A DNA stretch of 64,000 nucleotides. Origin: FEN-1219 sp039933105 (GTDB lineage: Bacteria; Pseudomonadota; Gammaproteobacteria; Steroidobacterales; Rariloculaceae). Each line of letters begins with the position of its first letter. Positions within the stretch are counted from its first letter, which is position 1. A model generated the notes under the pieces. That model ran no database searches, was not told the DNA's origin, and worked only from the letters and a program-made list of their open reading frames with translations. The DNA lies in NCBI GenBank assembly GCA_039933105.1, contig JBDTOT010000021.1, positions 1 through 64,000 of the forward strand, read 5' to 3'. The position numbers and the translations under genes are program-made. This document shows positions 16,713 to 25,762 of the stretch, in pieces.

Positions 16713-17153
16713 TTAACCGTACCCGACGCCGACGATGTAGCGCTGCAGTTGAGTGATCGTGAACTCCTGGTCGGCGATCGTCTGTTTGACGAGGTCGCCG
16801 ATCGAGATCAGGCCGATCACACGTTTTTGATCCACGACGGGCAGGTGGCGGACGCGCTTCTCGGTCATGACGCCCATGCATTCGTCGACGGTGCGATTGG
16901 GCGCGACGCAGACGACCTGCGCCGTCATGATGAGGCGAACCGCTGAGTCTTTCGACGAGCGTCCGGCCAACGCCACTTTGCGTGCGTAGTCGCGCTCCGT
17001 CAGGATGCCGACGAGGTGTTCGTCGTCCAGCACGAGCACCGCGCCGATCTCGTGCTGTGCCATGACCCCGAGCGCCGCGAGCACCGTATCGTCCGGCCGC
17101 ACCGCGTGGACCTCGTGCCCCTTAGATCTCAAGATGTCGTGAGCCGTGTGCAT
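16713..17153 (-). CDS. Two-CBS-domain protein
   Basis: The 146-residue product consists of a tandem CBS pair: the first spans VRPDDTVLAALGVMAQHEIG to ILTERDYARKVAL and the second VAPNRTVDECMGVMTEKRVR to GLISIGDLVKQTI. Such stand-alone pairs bind adenosine nucleotides and regulate partner proteins. No signal or membrane segment is present. The gene is divergent from the PQQ dehydrogenase at 17333. The partner is unknown. Confidence 0.9.
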   Translation of the reverse strand: MHTAHDILRSKGHEVHAVRPDDTVLAALGVMAQHEIGAVLVLDDEHLVGILTERDYARKVALAGRSSKDSAVRLIMTAQVVCVAPNRTVDECMGVMTEKRVRHLPVVDQKRVIGLISIGDLVKQTIADQEFTITQLQRYIVGVGYG

Positions 17154-17332
17154 CGAACGTCCCCTTCGGATCTGTCGATACGTAAGCCGCAGAATCGAGA
17201 GCTCGAACCGCTTGAGTGTGCGCCCATTTTACGGCGCAGGCGAGGGCCAACGGTGATTGCGGACACGCGTGGTGGCTGGCGGTAACATTGGCGGCAAATA
17301 ATTCGTTCGCAATCGTCGAGAGGGGAATCTCC

Positions 17333-18538
17333 ATGTGGCAGCGTAAGGTTCTGGTCGCAGCGATCTCTGCGTTCGTGGCGGCCTCTGCGGCGGCGCAGCA
17401 GAGCGTGCCGATGCGCAACGGCATCCCCGTCGCGCCTAAAGGTATCGTTGTCGCGCCTTTGGGTGCCGGCCCTTTCACCTACCATACGGCCGAGGGGCAG
17501 GACATTCGTGTGGTCATCGTCGCTCGGGGGCTGAAGCACCCATGGAGCATTGCGTTTCCGTCTGCCAACGACATGCTCGTGACCGAGCGCACCACCGGTC
17601 AATTGCGCGTGATCCGCGGCGGCAAGCTCGATCCGCAGCCCGTAGCCGGAGTGCCGATGATCCGTGTGCAGGGGCTCGGCGGTTTCGGCGACGTCGTGCT
17701 GCACCCGCAGTTCGCGACGAATCACCTCGTCTATTTGAGCTACAACAAAGCGGCCGCCGAAAACCGTGCCGCGCTCGCGATCGCGCGCGGCACGTGGGAC
17801 GGTCATGCGCTCAACAAGGTGAGTGAGATCTTCACGACAGCGGACACGGGCAGCTTGTCGCGCCTGGCGTTTGGTCGCGACGGTAAGTTGTACGCATCGA
17901 CTGCCGGCGGCCAAGACGACGGTCCGCAGAACCCGATGAGCCTCGCCGGCAAAGTTCTGCGCCTGAACGACGACGGCAGCGTGCCGAAGGACAATCCGTT
18001 CGCGGGTAAGCCCGATCACAAGCCCGAGATCTACACGCTCGGCCATCGCAGCCCGCTCGCTCTGGTGGTGCATCCCGGAACGGGTCAGCTGTGGGAAAAC
18101 GAAAATGGCCCGAACGGCGGCGATGAGATCAATGTTCTGAAACCGGGCGCGAATTACGGCTGGCCGCTCGTGAGCCTGGGCCGCACGTATCCCGGCCCGT
18201 GGCAGTCGAAGGGTTTTTCGAAGGAAGGGTTCGAAGACCCGATCGTGTACTGGACGCCGGCGATCGCCACCTCCGGCATGGCGTTCTACACCGGCAGCAA
18301 GCTGCCCAAGTGGAAGGGCGATGTGTTCGTCGGTGGCTTGCGCCAGGGCGAAATCCCGGGCACGGGTCACCTCGAGCGCATCCTGTTCAACGAGAACATG
18401 GAGGAGCTGCGCCGCGAGCAGCTGCTCACCGATCTACGCCAACGCATTCGCGACGTGCGCATGGGGCCGGACGAGCTGCTCTACCTTCTCACCGACGAGG
18501 AAGACGGCGCCGTGCTGCGCATCGAGCCAGCGAACTGA
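17333..18538 (+). CDS. PQQ-dependent aldose sugar dehydrogenase family protein (copy 2)
   Basis: The 401-residue exported protein (signal MWQRKVLVAAISAFVAASAAA) has the same propeller motifs as the gene at 7140: HPWSIAFPSANDMLVTER, GFGDVVLHPQFATNHLVYLS, GHRSPLALVVHPGTGQLWEN, NGGDEINVLKPGANYGWP and RQRIRDVRMGPDELLYLLTD. It is predicted to be a periplasmic PQQ or Ca-dependent alcohol/aldose dehydrogenase. GAGGGG precedes the ATG at 17333; upstream in-frame sequence lacks homology. ArfB begins 4 bp after its stop. Confidence 0.9.
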   Translation: MWQRKVLVAAISAFVAASAAAQQSVPMRNGIPVAPKGIVVAPLGAGPFTYHTAEGQDIRVVIVARGLKHPWSIAFPSANDMLVTERTTGQLRVIRGGKLDPQPVAGVPMIRVQGLGGFGDVVLHPQFATNHLVYLSYNKAAAENRAALAIARGTWDGHALNKVSEIFTTADTGSLSRLAFGRDGKLYASTAGGQDDGPQNPMSLAGKVLRLNDDGSVPKDNPFAGKPDHKPEIYTLGHRSPLALVVHPGTGQLWENENGPNGGDEINVLKPGANYGWPLVSLGRTYPGPWQSKGFSKEGFEDPIVYWTPAIATSGMAFYTGSKLPKWKGDVFVGGLRQGEIPGTGHLERILFNENMEELRREQLLTDLRQRIRDVRMGPDELLYLLTDEEDGAVLRIEPAN

Positions 18539-18542
18539 TCCG

Positions 18543-18983
18543 ATGCCTGTTGTCGATACCGGTGCAGGGCTCGCCGTGAGCGCGAGCGTCACGATTCCGG
18601 AAGCCGAGATCGAGTTCACCGCAATTCGTGCGCAGGGCGCGGGCGGGCAGAACGTGAACAAGGTTGCGAGCGCGGTGCAGCTGCGCTTCGACGCGGCGAA
18701 CTCGAAGGCGCTACCCGAAGGTTGTCGGCACCGGCTGCTGGCGCTGCGCGATCACCGCATCGCAGCCGACGGCGTCGTCATGATCAAGGCGCAAGAGTTC
18801 CGCAGCCAGGAGCAGAACAAGGCGGCGGCGCTCGAGCGGCTGGCGGACATGATCCGCCGCGCGCTCGTGGTGCCGAAGGTGCGGCGTAAGACGAAGCCGA
18901 CGCGTGCATCGAAAGAGCGCAGGCTCGACGGCAAAGCCAAGAACGCCAGGCGCAAACGCGAACGGCGCGCGGTCGACGACTAG
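18543..18983 (+). CDS. arfB: Alternative ribosome-rescue factor ArfB (peptidyl-tRNA hydrolase, YaeJ)
   Basis: The 146-residue protein has the release-factor catalytic motif in RAQGAGGQNVNKVASAVQLRF (GGQ) and a long basic C-terminal tail (KVRRKTKPTRASKERR onward) that inserts in the empty mRNA channel of stalled ribosomes. The size and tail match ArfB/YaeJ and not full-length release factors. It follows the PQQ dehydrogenase by 4 bp and precedes a HAD phosphatase by 14 bp, so the three are probably co-transcribed. Confidence 0.93.
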   Translation: MPVVDTGAGLAVSASVTIPEAEIEFTAIRAQGAGGQNVNKVASAVQLRFDAANSKALPEGCRHRLLALRDHRIAADGVVMIKAQEFRSQEQNKAAALERLADMIRRALVVPKVRRKTKPTRASKERRLDGKAKNARRKRERRAVDD

Positions 18984-18997
18984 GAGCGGGTAGAGGA

Positions 18998-19639
18998 ATG
19001 GCGCGTTTCGATCTCGTGATTTTCGATTGCGACGGCGTGGTCGTCGACAGCGAACGCATCGTCCACGACGTGTTCGGCAACTTCATCCGCTCCCTCGGCG
19101 CGGACCTCGACTCGGCGCGCATGAACGAGCTGTTCCTCGGCCGGCGTTTAGTGGATTGCCTCGCGATCGTCGAAGGCATCACCGGTCGTGCGGCTCCGCC
19201 CGATGCGCTCGAGCGGTACAAGACCGAACGCGACCGCGTGTTACGTGAGCAAGTGCAGCCGGTCGAAGGTGTGCGCGACGTGCTCGAGGGCTTGAAGGTA
19301 CCGTATTGCATCGCGTCGAGCGGCGATCACGCGAAGATGCGCACGACGCTCGGCACGACCGGCCTTCTGCCGCTGTTCGAAGGCCGTCTCACGAGCGGCA
19401 CGGAAGTCGAGCACGGCAAGCCGGCGCCGGACGTGTTCCTGCTCGCGGCCGAACGCATGGGCGCGGCGCCGGCGCGCACGGCCGTGATCGAGGATTCGGT
19501 CAACGGCGTGCTCGCGGGCTACGCCGCGGGTATGACGGTGTTCGGATTCGCCGGGCTCGTGCCGGCCAAAGATCTGGCGGCAGCGGGCGCCACGCGCACG
19601 TTCACGCATATGCGCGACCTGCCGGCGCTAATCGGCTAG
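18998..19639 (+). CDS. HAD-superfamily hydrolase, subfamily IA (phosphoglucomutase/phosphatase-like)
   Basis: The 213-residue product has HAD motif I DLVIFDCDGVVVDSE (nucleophile and acid Asp), motif II in IASSGDHAKM, Lys in VEHGKPAPDVFLLAAE and motif IV AVIEDSVNGVLAG. It resembles YniC/YfbT-type sugar phosphatases and beta-phosphoglucomutases; the exact substrate is open. Cytosolic. AGAGGA lies just upstream of the ATG. Last gene of a likely three-gene transcript. Confidence 0.88.
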   Translation: MARFDLVIFDCDGVVVDSERIVHDVFGNFIRSLGADLDSARMNELFLGRRLVDCLAIVEGITGRAAPPDALERYKTERDRVLREQVQPVEGVRDVLEGLKVPYCIASSGDHAKMRTTLGTTGLLPLFEGRLTSGTEVEHGKPAPDVFLLAAERMGAAPARTAVIEDSVNGVLAGYAAGMTVFGFAGLVPAKDLAAAGATRTFTHMRDLPALIG

Positions 19640-19646
19640 CGGAGTA

Positions 19647-19838
19647 TTAGTGCCCCGCGCGGGCGTGGGTTTCGCGGCACTCGCGGCACAGGCTGTGCAG
19701 ACGGTGGCGCGGCGAGATCACTTGGCGCACCGGCGTGCGCAGCCCGAAGCGCAGGCATCGGCTGCAGAGCAGCAGGTCCGAGACGAAGCTCAGGAAGGTT
19801 CGATCGACGTTCGCTGCCGGCTGTTGCACCGCATACAC
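19647..19838 (-). CDS. Possible small zinc-ribbon protein
   Basis: This 63-residue frame has CSRC and, 24 residues later, CREC with flanking His (SPRHRLHSLCRECRETH), a C-x2-C/C-x2-C arrangement expected of a small zinc ribbon. The only start is GTG at 19838 with a weak ribosome site, and homology is not known to me. It lies in an otherwise empty 325-bp stretch (19640-19964). It may be a real small gene or a chance frame; the four ordered Cys are the only support. Confidence 0.35.
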   Translation of the reverse strand: MYAVQQPAANVDRTFLSFVSDLLLCSRCLRFGLRTPVRQVISPRHRLHSLCRECRETHARAGH

Positions 19839-19964
19839 ACCGTGACCGTGACCGCCAAAGAGTAGGCGGCCACGGCGACGATGTTCTGTGGTGCAGCGCT
19901 CAGTTCGTGAGCGGTGCGGCGTGCGGCGAGTGCGCCCTGTGGCGCGGTTCTCGGCGCGAGCGGA

Positions 19965-20417
19965 TCAGGTCTGCGTGCCGACGATCTTGTCGCGCTGCGC
20001 AATCAGTTGGGAGTTCGTGAACTTCGAGACGTCCGCACGCAGCCCGGCCTGGTGGATGGCGGCGGCCGCGTCGAACGCCTTCGGATCTGCGATCCAGATC
20101 GTGATCGTGGCTACGAACGGCGGTGCGGCGCCATCGGCGCCCGGCTGACCACGGCGCAGCTCGAAACGCGCGATGGATTTACCGTACAGCTTCATGATGA
20201 GTGGCATGTGCTTGTTGACGTAGTAGTCGAAGTCAAAGTGCACATCGGCCGAGTTCGGGTACACGATCGTCATGCATTCTTGACCAACCGCGCCTTCCGC
20301 TTTCGCGGTGCTCGGGGCAACCGCGCCGAGTGTGGCGACAACGCAGGCGGCAGCGACGGTGCCCGCGCCGAGCAACACGTTGCGCCGATCTACGTTCACT
20401 TCGTGTTCTTCGTTCAT
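19965..20417 (-). CDS. EthD-domain protein with Tat-like signal
   Basis: The 150-residue protein starts MNEEHEVNVDRRNVLLGAG, a twin-arginine-like leader with a hydrophobic stretch (VAAACVVATLGAVAPS), followed by an EthD/dimeric alpha-beta barrel domain: MTIVYPNSADVHFDFDYY, VNKHMPLIMKLYG and ATITIWIADPKAFDAA. EthD domains were first noted in ether-degradation loci and often assist or catalyse small-molecule reactions. An exported EthD protein is uncommon. The ATG at 20417 has AGAGG upstream. Function unknown. Confidence 0.8.
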   Translation of the reverse strand: MNEEHEVNVDRRNVLLGAGTVAAACVVATLGAVAPSTAKAEGAVGQECMTIVYPNSADVHFDFDYYVNKHMPLIMKLYGKSIARFELRRGQPGADGAAPPFVATITIWIADPKAFDAAAAIHQAGLRADVSKFTNSQLIAQRDKIVGTQT

Positions 20418-20497
20418 ACGTTGGAGCCTCTTGTGAGCGGTGGAAACGATGCCGTGGATTACTAAACCACGGCCGAAGCGCTTGTACAACCTTGGGA

Positions 20498-21130
20498 TTA
20501 GCGCGGCAGCCACATCTCCAGCAGGTCGTGGTCGAGCACCCAATAGTGCAGCGCCGCCCCGAGCAGCGCGTGCGAAACGATGAGCGGCAGCAACCTGCGC
20601 GAACGGAAATAGCAGAACGACCATACGGAACCCGCGACGACGGTGGCGAGCATCACGGGCCAGCGGGGGAAGTGCACGGCCGCGAACGCGCAGGCTGCGA
20701 TGGGAATCGCGAACCGCAGCGCGACGACCTGCAGCAGCCGGCCGAGTAGATAGAACTGGAAGATGTACTGCTGTAGTAGAGCCCACAGTACATATAGAGG
20801 CGCGGCGAGCAGCACGTGCCAGTTCAGGAATCGCGCCTGCCAAGGTTCGCCGGTTACGTGCGCGACGATGATGCCGACGCCCGCGAGCACGACGAGCGCG
20901 AGCACGGTGAACCCGCCGGCGAGCTGCCACGCCGCGTGGTTGCCGGGCGCCGAGGGCATGGGTGCGAGCGCCCACAGCCGCTGGCTGCGTCGCGTGCTCA
21001 ACACGATCAACGCGACCGCCGTGCCGGCCAGCGTGAAGTCCACGTAAGGCGGGCGCACCTGCACGGTCGCTACGAACAGCAGCGCAAGCGCTCCGATCAA
21101 CGAGAGCTCGAGAATCACGGAACGTTGCAT
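20498..21130 (-). CDS. CPBP-family intramembrane protease homologue with altered first motif
   Basis: The 210-residue polytopic protein (about six hydrophobic segments) has the arrangement of CPBP/Abi glutamic intramembrane proteases. Motif 2 is FAAVH (149-153) and motif 3 contains His187 (VSHALLG). Motif 1, normally EExxxR, reads QQYIFQ (120-125): both Glu are Gln and the Arg is Gln. This suggests loss or change of catalysis; some CPBP relatives carry similar changes. The ATG at 21130 is chosen because the first membrane segment follows it directly; the frame is open further upstream. Confidence 0.75.
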   Translation of the reverse strand: MQRSVILELSLIGALALLFVATVQVRPPYVDFTLAGTAVALIVLSTRRSQRLWALAPMPSAPGNHAAWQLAGGFTVLALVVLAGVGIIVAHVTGEPWQARFLNWHVLLAAPLYVLWALLQQYIFQFYLLGRLLQVVALRFAIPIAACAFAAVHFPRWPVMLATVVAGSVWSFCYFRSRRLLPLIVSHALLGAALHYWVLDHDLLEMWLPR

Positions 21131-21212
21131 GCCGACAGAATAACGCACGCGGTGCTTGACGGCCCGGTGGTGGGTCCGTAGCGTCGCGGCCAGTCGTGAG
21201 CGGGGGAGTGCA

Positions 21213-21677
21213 GTGACCGACAACAAATGGGACACGCTCGCGGCGGGCCATGGGTGCAGCTTCGATGCGCCGCGGGCCGACACGACCGCGGAGTGGGACG
21301 AAGTCGCGAAGCTCGGCGCGTCGACGTGGTACCTGCCGCACAATCAGACGTACCGTGGCCACGGCATCCTGGTTTTCGACCCACGGCACGCGACCCGGCT
21401 AGACCAGCTGACGAGCGCGGAGTGGAGCGCGTACGCGGCCGACCTGCAGCGTGTCGTGCGGGCGATCGTGGGCGTGTGCCGCCCCGATCACATGAACGTC
21501 GAATCGCTCGGCAACGTCATGCCACACCTGCACTGGCACGTGATCCCGCGTTACAAGGACGATGGGCGCTGGGGCGCGCCCATCTGGGCCGCGGATCTCG
21601 CGCAGCAGCCGAAACGGCAGCTCGCCGTCGACGATCACGCGAACCTGCTGGCGGCGCTGCGCGCGGCAATCGCCTGA
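21213..21677 (+). CDS. HIT-family nucleotide hydrolase/transferase
   Basis: The 154-residue product contains the histidine triad in MPHLHWHVIPRY and the upstream conserved NVESLGN segment, as in HIT proteins that hydrolyse nucleoside phosphoramidates or dinucleotides. The Trp-containing HLHWHVIPRY form is common in proteobacterial single-domain members. The start is GTG at 21213 with GGGGGAG 5 bp upstream. Cytosolic; no operon partner. Confidence 0.88.
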   Translation: MTDNKWDTLAAGHGCSFDAPRADTTAEWDEVAKLGASTWYLPHNQTYRGHGILVFDPRHATRLDQLTSAEWSAYAADLQRVVRAIVGVCRPDHMNVESLGNVMPHLHWHVIPRYKDDGRWGAPIWAADLAQQPKRQLAVDDHANLLAALRAAIA

Positions 21678-21692
21678 GATGAATGCGGCCGC

Positions 21693-22238
21693 TCAGTGCG
21701 GCGCGAAATGGATCATCGGCTCGGCGGGGGTCGTCGGCACCTGCAACTCGAGATACGGCTTCTCGCTCGCCGTGTGACACGCGTGACAGCCTTCGAGCGT
21801 CGCACGATACGCCGCCTCGAATTGCTTGACGTCCTTGGCCATGATCGTTTCACCGAGCTTCGCGAGTTGCGTCTTTTCGAGGCCGTCTAAGAACGGCTCG
21901 AGCTCGAGGTTGCCGGTCGAGAGCTTGCGCACGGGCGTGATGCGCAGGGCCCAGCGCAGCCGACCCTTTGCGTCGCCGAAATAGAACTGTGCCAGGGGCC
22001 AGTTGCCCGCGTGCGCGGCGAACCAGAGGTTGTTGAAGTTGTAGGCGACCTGTGTCATCGCCACACTCTGGCCCGGCGTGATGCTCTTCAATCGTTCGAT
22101 CTCCGCGCGCAATGCGGTGGGGTCGTTGTTTTCGGCATTGGTTGCAGGTGGCGCTTGCGCTTGCGATGGCGCCACGAGGCTCCACGCGAGCGCGAGCCCG
22201 AGAACCAATGATGGCGACAGCACGTGACGTAAACGCAT
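21693..22238 (-). CDS. Exported c-type cytochrome-like protein with one CHACH heme site
   Basis: The 181-residue protein has a signal peptide ending in SQAQA, a mostly helical body (AMTQVAYNFNNLWFAAHAG, QFEAAYRATLEG) and a single covalent heme motif CHACH near the C-terminus. The helical layout with the heme site in the last helix recalls cytochrome c' or related four-helix cytochromes. GGAGG precedes the ATG at 22238. It is convergent with the HIT gene (15 bp) and stands alone. The redox partner is unknown. Confidence 0.75.
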   Translation of the reverse strand: MRLRHVLSPSLVLGLALAWSLVAPSQAQAPPATNAENNDPTALRAEIERLKSITPGQSVAMTQVAYNFNNLWFAAHAGNWPLAQFYFGDAKGRLRWALRITPVRKLSTGNLELEPFLDGLEKTQLAKLGETIMAKDVKQFEAAYRATLEGCHACHTASEKPYLELQVPTTPAEPMIHFAPH

Positions 22239-22368
22239 GGCGGGCCTCCGTTGGGTTCCGACCAAGTGGAGCGTAACGCCCCACGCAGCGTCTGAACATA
22301 GGCGAGCGCGGGAGTTCTGGCTCAGGCTCAGGTAATCTGCGCACCCCGCCGCGCCGAGTGGTTTTGCC

Positions 22369-23751
22369 GTGCCGCTCGTGACTCGAGACAACATGCCGAC
22401 GCGCGCCGACATTGAGGCGCTGTTCCGACTGGCCGCGCCGCTCGTGCTGATTCAGGTCGGCACCATGCTGATGGGTGTGGTCGACACGATGATGGTGGGG
22501 CGACTGTCGGCTGCGGCGCTCGCAGCGGCGGCGATCGCGAACGTCTACTTTTTCGCGTTCAGCATGTTCGGCGTGGGAGTGCTGTTCTCGCTCGATCCCA
22601 TTGTGGCGCAGGCGCTTGGCGCGGGCGATGAGCTCGCCGTGCAGCGCGGAGTGCAGCGCGGGTTCCTGCTCGCGACGATCGTTGCCGTGCCGGTGTCGCT
22701 CGCGCTCCTTACAGTCCGGCCCGCCCTCGAACTCGCCGGGCAACCGGCCGACGTCGTCCCAGCCGCGGCCGGCTATGTGTACCGCACGCTCGCGTCGGTG
22801 TGGCCGTTCTACATTTTCATCGTGCTGCGACAGACGCTGCAGGCGCATCACCGTACCCGTGCGATCCTTGTCACGATCGTCGCGTCGAATCTACTGAACG
22901 CGGTACTGAACTACGTTTTGATCTACGGCGAGTTCGGGTTCCCCGCCATGGGCCTGAACGGTTCGGCGTGGGCAACGACCGTGAGCCGTTGGTTCATGGC
23001 AGCGCTGCTGCTGGTCCTCGGTTGGCAGCACCACGGCCAGTACCTCCGGCGCGCTGCCCCGAATCTGCTGGATGTGGCAGCGCTCGGCAGGATGCTGTTG
23101 CTAGGTGCGCCCATCGGTGCCCAGTTCGTGCTCGAGTCGAGCGTATTCGGTGTCGTGGGCCTGCTGATGGGCTGGCTCGGCGTCACGCAGGTCGCGGCGC
23201 ATCAAGTCGTGTTGAACCTGGCGTCGCTGACGTTCATGGTGCCGCTTGGCGTGGCATCCGCGGCTGCCGTGATCGTCGGCCAGGCGGTAGGCCGCGGGGA
23301 CGCCGACGGAGTTCGGCGCTCCACTATCGCGGCGCTGGCTGTGGGCGCGGGCTTCATGGCAGTGATGGCGGTGCTACTGATCGGGGCGCCGGAGTTCCTG
23401 GCGCGCGCATACACGAACGATGCGGGTGTGCTCGAACTGGCAGTGTTACTGATGCCGATTGCCGGAGTGTTTCAGGTGTTCGACGGCCTGCAGGTCGTGT
23501 CGATCGGCCTGCTGCGCGGTCTCGGCGACACGCACGTGCCCGTGATCGTGAATGTCGTGGGGTTCTGGTGCATCGGCATGCCGGTGAGCCTGACACTCGG
23601 CTTCGTGCTCGGTTACGGTGCCGTTGGGCTCTGGTGGGGGTTCGTCGTGGGGCTCGTCATCGTTGCCACGTTCCTAATCGTGCGTGTGCGCCAACACGAA
23701 CATCGTGATTTCGCACGTGTGGTGATCGACGAGCATCGTCCATCCCCGTAA
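22369..23751 (+). CDS. MATE-family multidrug/Na+ or H+ antiporter (NorM-like)
   Basis: The 460-residue polytopic protein has twelve predicted helices in two MATE repeats, with signature segments PLVLIQVGTMLMGVVDTMMV near the start, NYVLIYGEFGFPAMGLNGSA in the middle and GDTHVPVIVNVVGFWCIGMP late. NorM-type proteins export cationic drugs or metabolites. The start may be GTG 22369 or ATG 22393; neither has a strong ribosome site. It is divergent from the cytochrome gene at 22238. Confidence 0.9.
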   Translation: MPLVTRDNMPTRADIEALFRLAAPLVLIQVGTMLMGVVDTMMVGRLSAAALAAAAIANVYFFAFSMFGVGVLFSLDPIVAQALGAGDELAVQRGVQRGFLLATIVAVPVSLALLTVRPALELAGQPADVVPAAAGYVYRTLASVWPFYIFIVLRQTLQAHHRTRAILVTIVASNLLNAVLNYVLIYGEFGFPAMGLNGSAWATTVSRWFMAALLLVLGWQHHGQYLRRAAPNLLDVAALGRMLLLGAPIGAQFVLESSVFGVVGLLMGWLGVTQVAAHQVVLNLASLTFMVPLGVASAAAVIVGQAVGRGDADGVRRSTIAALAVGAGFMAVMAVLLIGAPEFLARAYTNDAGVLELAVLLMPIAGVFQVFDGLQVVSIGLLRGLGDTHVPVIVNVVGFWCIGMPVSLTLGFVLGYGAVGLWWGFVVGLVIVATFLIVRVRQHEHRDFARVVIDEHRPSP

Positions 23752-23806
23752 CACTGCACCGAGTACACTAGCCCGACGCCAGACGGTCCGTCGTGGGAAG
23801 CGGTTC

Positions 23807-25243
23807 GTGCGCAGCGAAGGTGAACATCACAAGAATCTCGACGCGACGCTGAAAGGCGTCATCGCGTTGCTCGAGCGCCAGGCGCTCGTGCACCAGCTCG
23901 TGGCGCGTACCGATACCCGCAAACACGCGCTCGTGCAATCGCTCGTGGAGCGGCAGCACGCTGTCGAGCTCGAAAAGAAACTGAATAGCCTGCACCCGGC
24001 CGACGCCGCATTCGTGCTCGAAAGCGTGCGCCAAGAGCAGCGCATAGTGGCCTGGCTCTTGATTCGCCGCGAGCGGCGTGGCGCCGTGCTGCTAGAGCTC
24101 GCAGCGCCAATCAGGACGTCGCTCGTAGGGTTGCTCGAGGAACCGGAGCTCGTCGCGATCGGCCAGCAGATGGAGGCGGAGGACTTTGCCGACCTCGTGC
24201 AGGACCTGCCGCAGGAGCGCGTCGACGCCGTGCTTGCGCAGTTGAGCACGCACGAGCGCGCCGAGGTGCAGTCGGTGCTGTCGTTCCCCGAGGGCAGTGT
24301 CGGCGCGATCATGCAGCTCGAGGTCGTGACGGTTCGCGCCGACGTGACTCTCGAAGAGGCGCTCGCGTCGTTGCGCCGGCGCGGCAGCCTGCCGGCGCAG
24401 CTCACGTCGTTGACTGTCGTCGATCGCAACAACGTTCTGCAGGGCATGTTGCCGCTCGGTCGGTTGCTCGTGGGCGACGTCAATCTGCACGTCAACGAGG
24501 TCATGGACTCGGCCCCGACGTATTTTCTCACCAGCGACATCGACGACGAGGCCGCCGAGTCGTTCGAGCGTTACGACCTGATCTCCGCGCCGGTCGTGAA
24601 CCTGCACAACCAGGTCGTCGGCATGCTGACCGTCGACGCCATGCTCGAGCACGTGAAGCAGGACTCGTTCAAGCAGGCGCTATCCCAAGTGGGCTTGAGC
24701 GAGGACGAGGACCTGTTCGCACCGATCTGGCAGAGCGGCCGCAAGCGCCTCGCGTGGCTCGGCGTGAATTTGCTGACCGCTTTCATCGCGTCGCGCGTGG
24801 TTGGCCGCTTCGAAGGCTCGATCGCGCAGCTGACGGCGCTCGCGGCCCTGATGCCCATCGTTGCGAGCATTGGCGGCAACACGGGCAATCAGACGGTGGC
24901 GCTCGTGATTCGCGGTCTCGCGCTATCGCAGTTGAACGCCAGCAACATGCTGTTCCTGCTGCGCAAGGAGCTCGCGATCGGCCTGATCAACGGCGCGATG
25001 TGGGGCATCGTGATGGCGTTCGCGACGCTGCTGCTCTATCACTCCGTTGGACTCGCCGGAGTCATGGCGTCGGCCATGGTGCTGAACATGCTGGTGGCAT
25101 CGGTGGTCGGCGTCGCGTGCCCGTTGCTGCTGGAGCGCATGGGGCGCGACCCCGTCATGGGCAGTAGCATCTTGCTGACGGCCATTACCGACAGCATGGG
25201 CTTCCTTATCTTCCTATCCCTCGCGTCGGTGTTGCTGCTCTAG
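23807..25243 (+). CDS. mgtE: Magnesium transporter MgtE
   Basis: The 478-residue protein has the MgtE layout: N-terminal superhelical domain (LHPADAAFVLESV, ALVQDLPQERV-type repeats), a CBS pair (VTVRADVTLEEALASLRRRG to VGMLTVDAMLEHV) and a C-terminal five-helix channel with the signature LMPIVASIGGNTGNQT. It forms a Mg2+-gated channel in the inner membrane. Start GTG 23807 with GGGAAG upstream. Convergent with the GFA gene, 3 bp apart. Confidence 0.93.
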   Translation: MRSEGEHHKNLDATLKGVIALLERQALVHQLVARTDTRKHALVQSLVERQHAVELEKKLNSLHPADAAFVLESVRQEQRIVAWLLIRRERRGAVLLELAAPIRTSLVGLLEEPELVAIGQQMEAEDFADLVQDLPQERVDAVLAQLSTHERAEVQSVLSFPEGSVGAIMQLEVVTVRADVTLEEALASLRRRGSLPAQLTSLTVVDRNNVLQGMLPLGRLLVGDVNLHVNEVMDSAPTYFLTSDIDDEAAESFERYDLISAPVVNLHNQVVGMLTVDAMLEHVKQDSFKQALSQVGLSEDEDLFAPIWQSGRKRLAWLGVNLLTAFIASRVVGRFEGSIAQLTALAALMPIVASIGGNTGNQTVALVIRGLALSQLNASNMLFLLRKELAIGLINGAMWGIVMAFATLLLYHSVGLAGVMASAMVLNMLVASVVGVACPLLLERMGRDPVMGSSILLTAITDSMGFLIFLSLASVLLL

Positions 25244-25246
25244 CCG

Positions 25247-25678
25247 TTACGACGGCAGAAGAACACCGGAACCGCCTGCCGATTTCGGCAAGTCTTTGTG
25301 CTTCGGCAGCGAGTCCACCATGTGCAGCACCGATTCGCCGTAGTGAATGTGCTCGCGCGGCCTGAAGTCGAGCGTCGGCAGCACTGCAGGGTACACGTCG
25401 ACCAGCCGGGCCTTCGGGTGCTCGGTCAGCAGGTGGCCGCCGCAGGTCTTGCACCACTTGCGCGAGCTTTGTGGGGTCTTATTGAAGGTTGCGAGATGCT
25501 CGCCGCCAGCCGTGATCTTCACAGTGTCCGGGCGCCATAAGGAATAGGCGGTAAGTGGAGCGGCCGACCATTGTCGGCACGACTCGCAGTGGCAATAGCC
25601 CATGGCAACGGGGTCGCCTGTGGCTGTGATCGAGACGGCGCCGCAGAAGCAGCTGCCGCGATGAATCTTGGCGGTCAT
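25247..25678 (-). CDS. GFA-family (CENP-V/GFA domain) zinc protein
   Basis: The 143-residue product has the Cys pattern of the GFA fold: GSCFCGAVSI, CHCESCRQW and KWCKTCGGHLLTEHP, which bind two zinc ions. Members include glutathione-dependent formaldehyde-activating enzyme, but most have unknown substrates. The ATG at 25678 starts the homologous region; a further 27 codons of open frame upstream are not conserved. Cytosolic. Confidence 0.88.
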   Translation of the reverse strand: MTAKIHRGSCFCGAVSITATGDPVAMGYCHCESCRQWSAAPLTAYSLWRPDTVKITAGGEHLATFNKTPQSSRKWCKTCGGHLLTEHPKARLVDVYPAVLPTLDFRPREHIHYGESVLHMVDSLPKHKDLPKSAGGSGVLLPS

Positions 25679-25762
25679 TCGGTGGGTCAGGCGATTCGAA
25701 GGGATGCCTACTATACCCGAGCGTGCGCGTGCGGCTCGTAGAACAGCGCGTTAATCGCATGG

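Noticed and set aside
17129..18370. A 413-codon open frame on the minus strand opposite the PQQ dehydrogenase gene
   Set aside because: Its Arg/His/Ala-rich translation has no domain motif and it is the antisense shadow of a clear gene, as expected at high GC.
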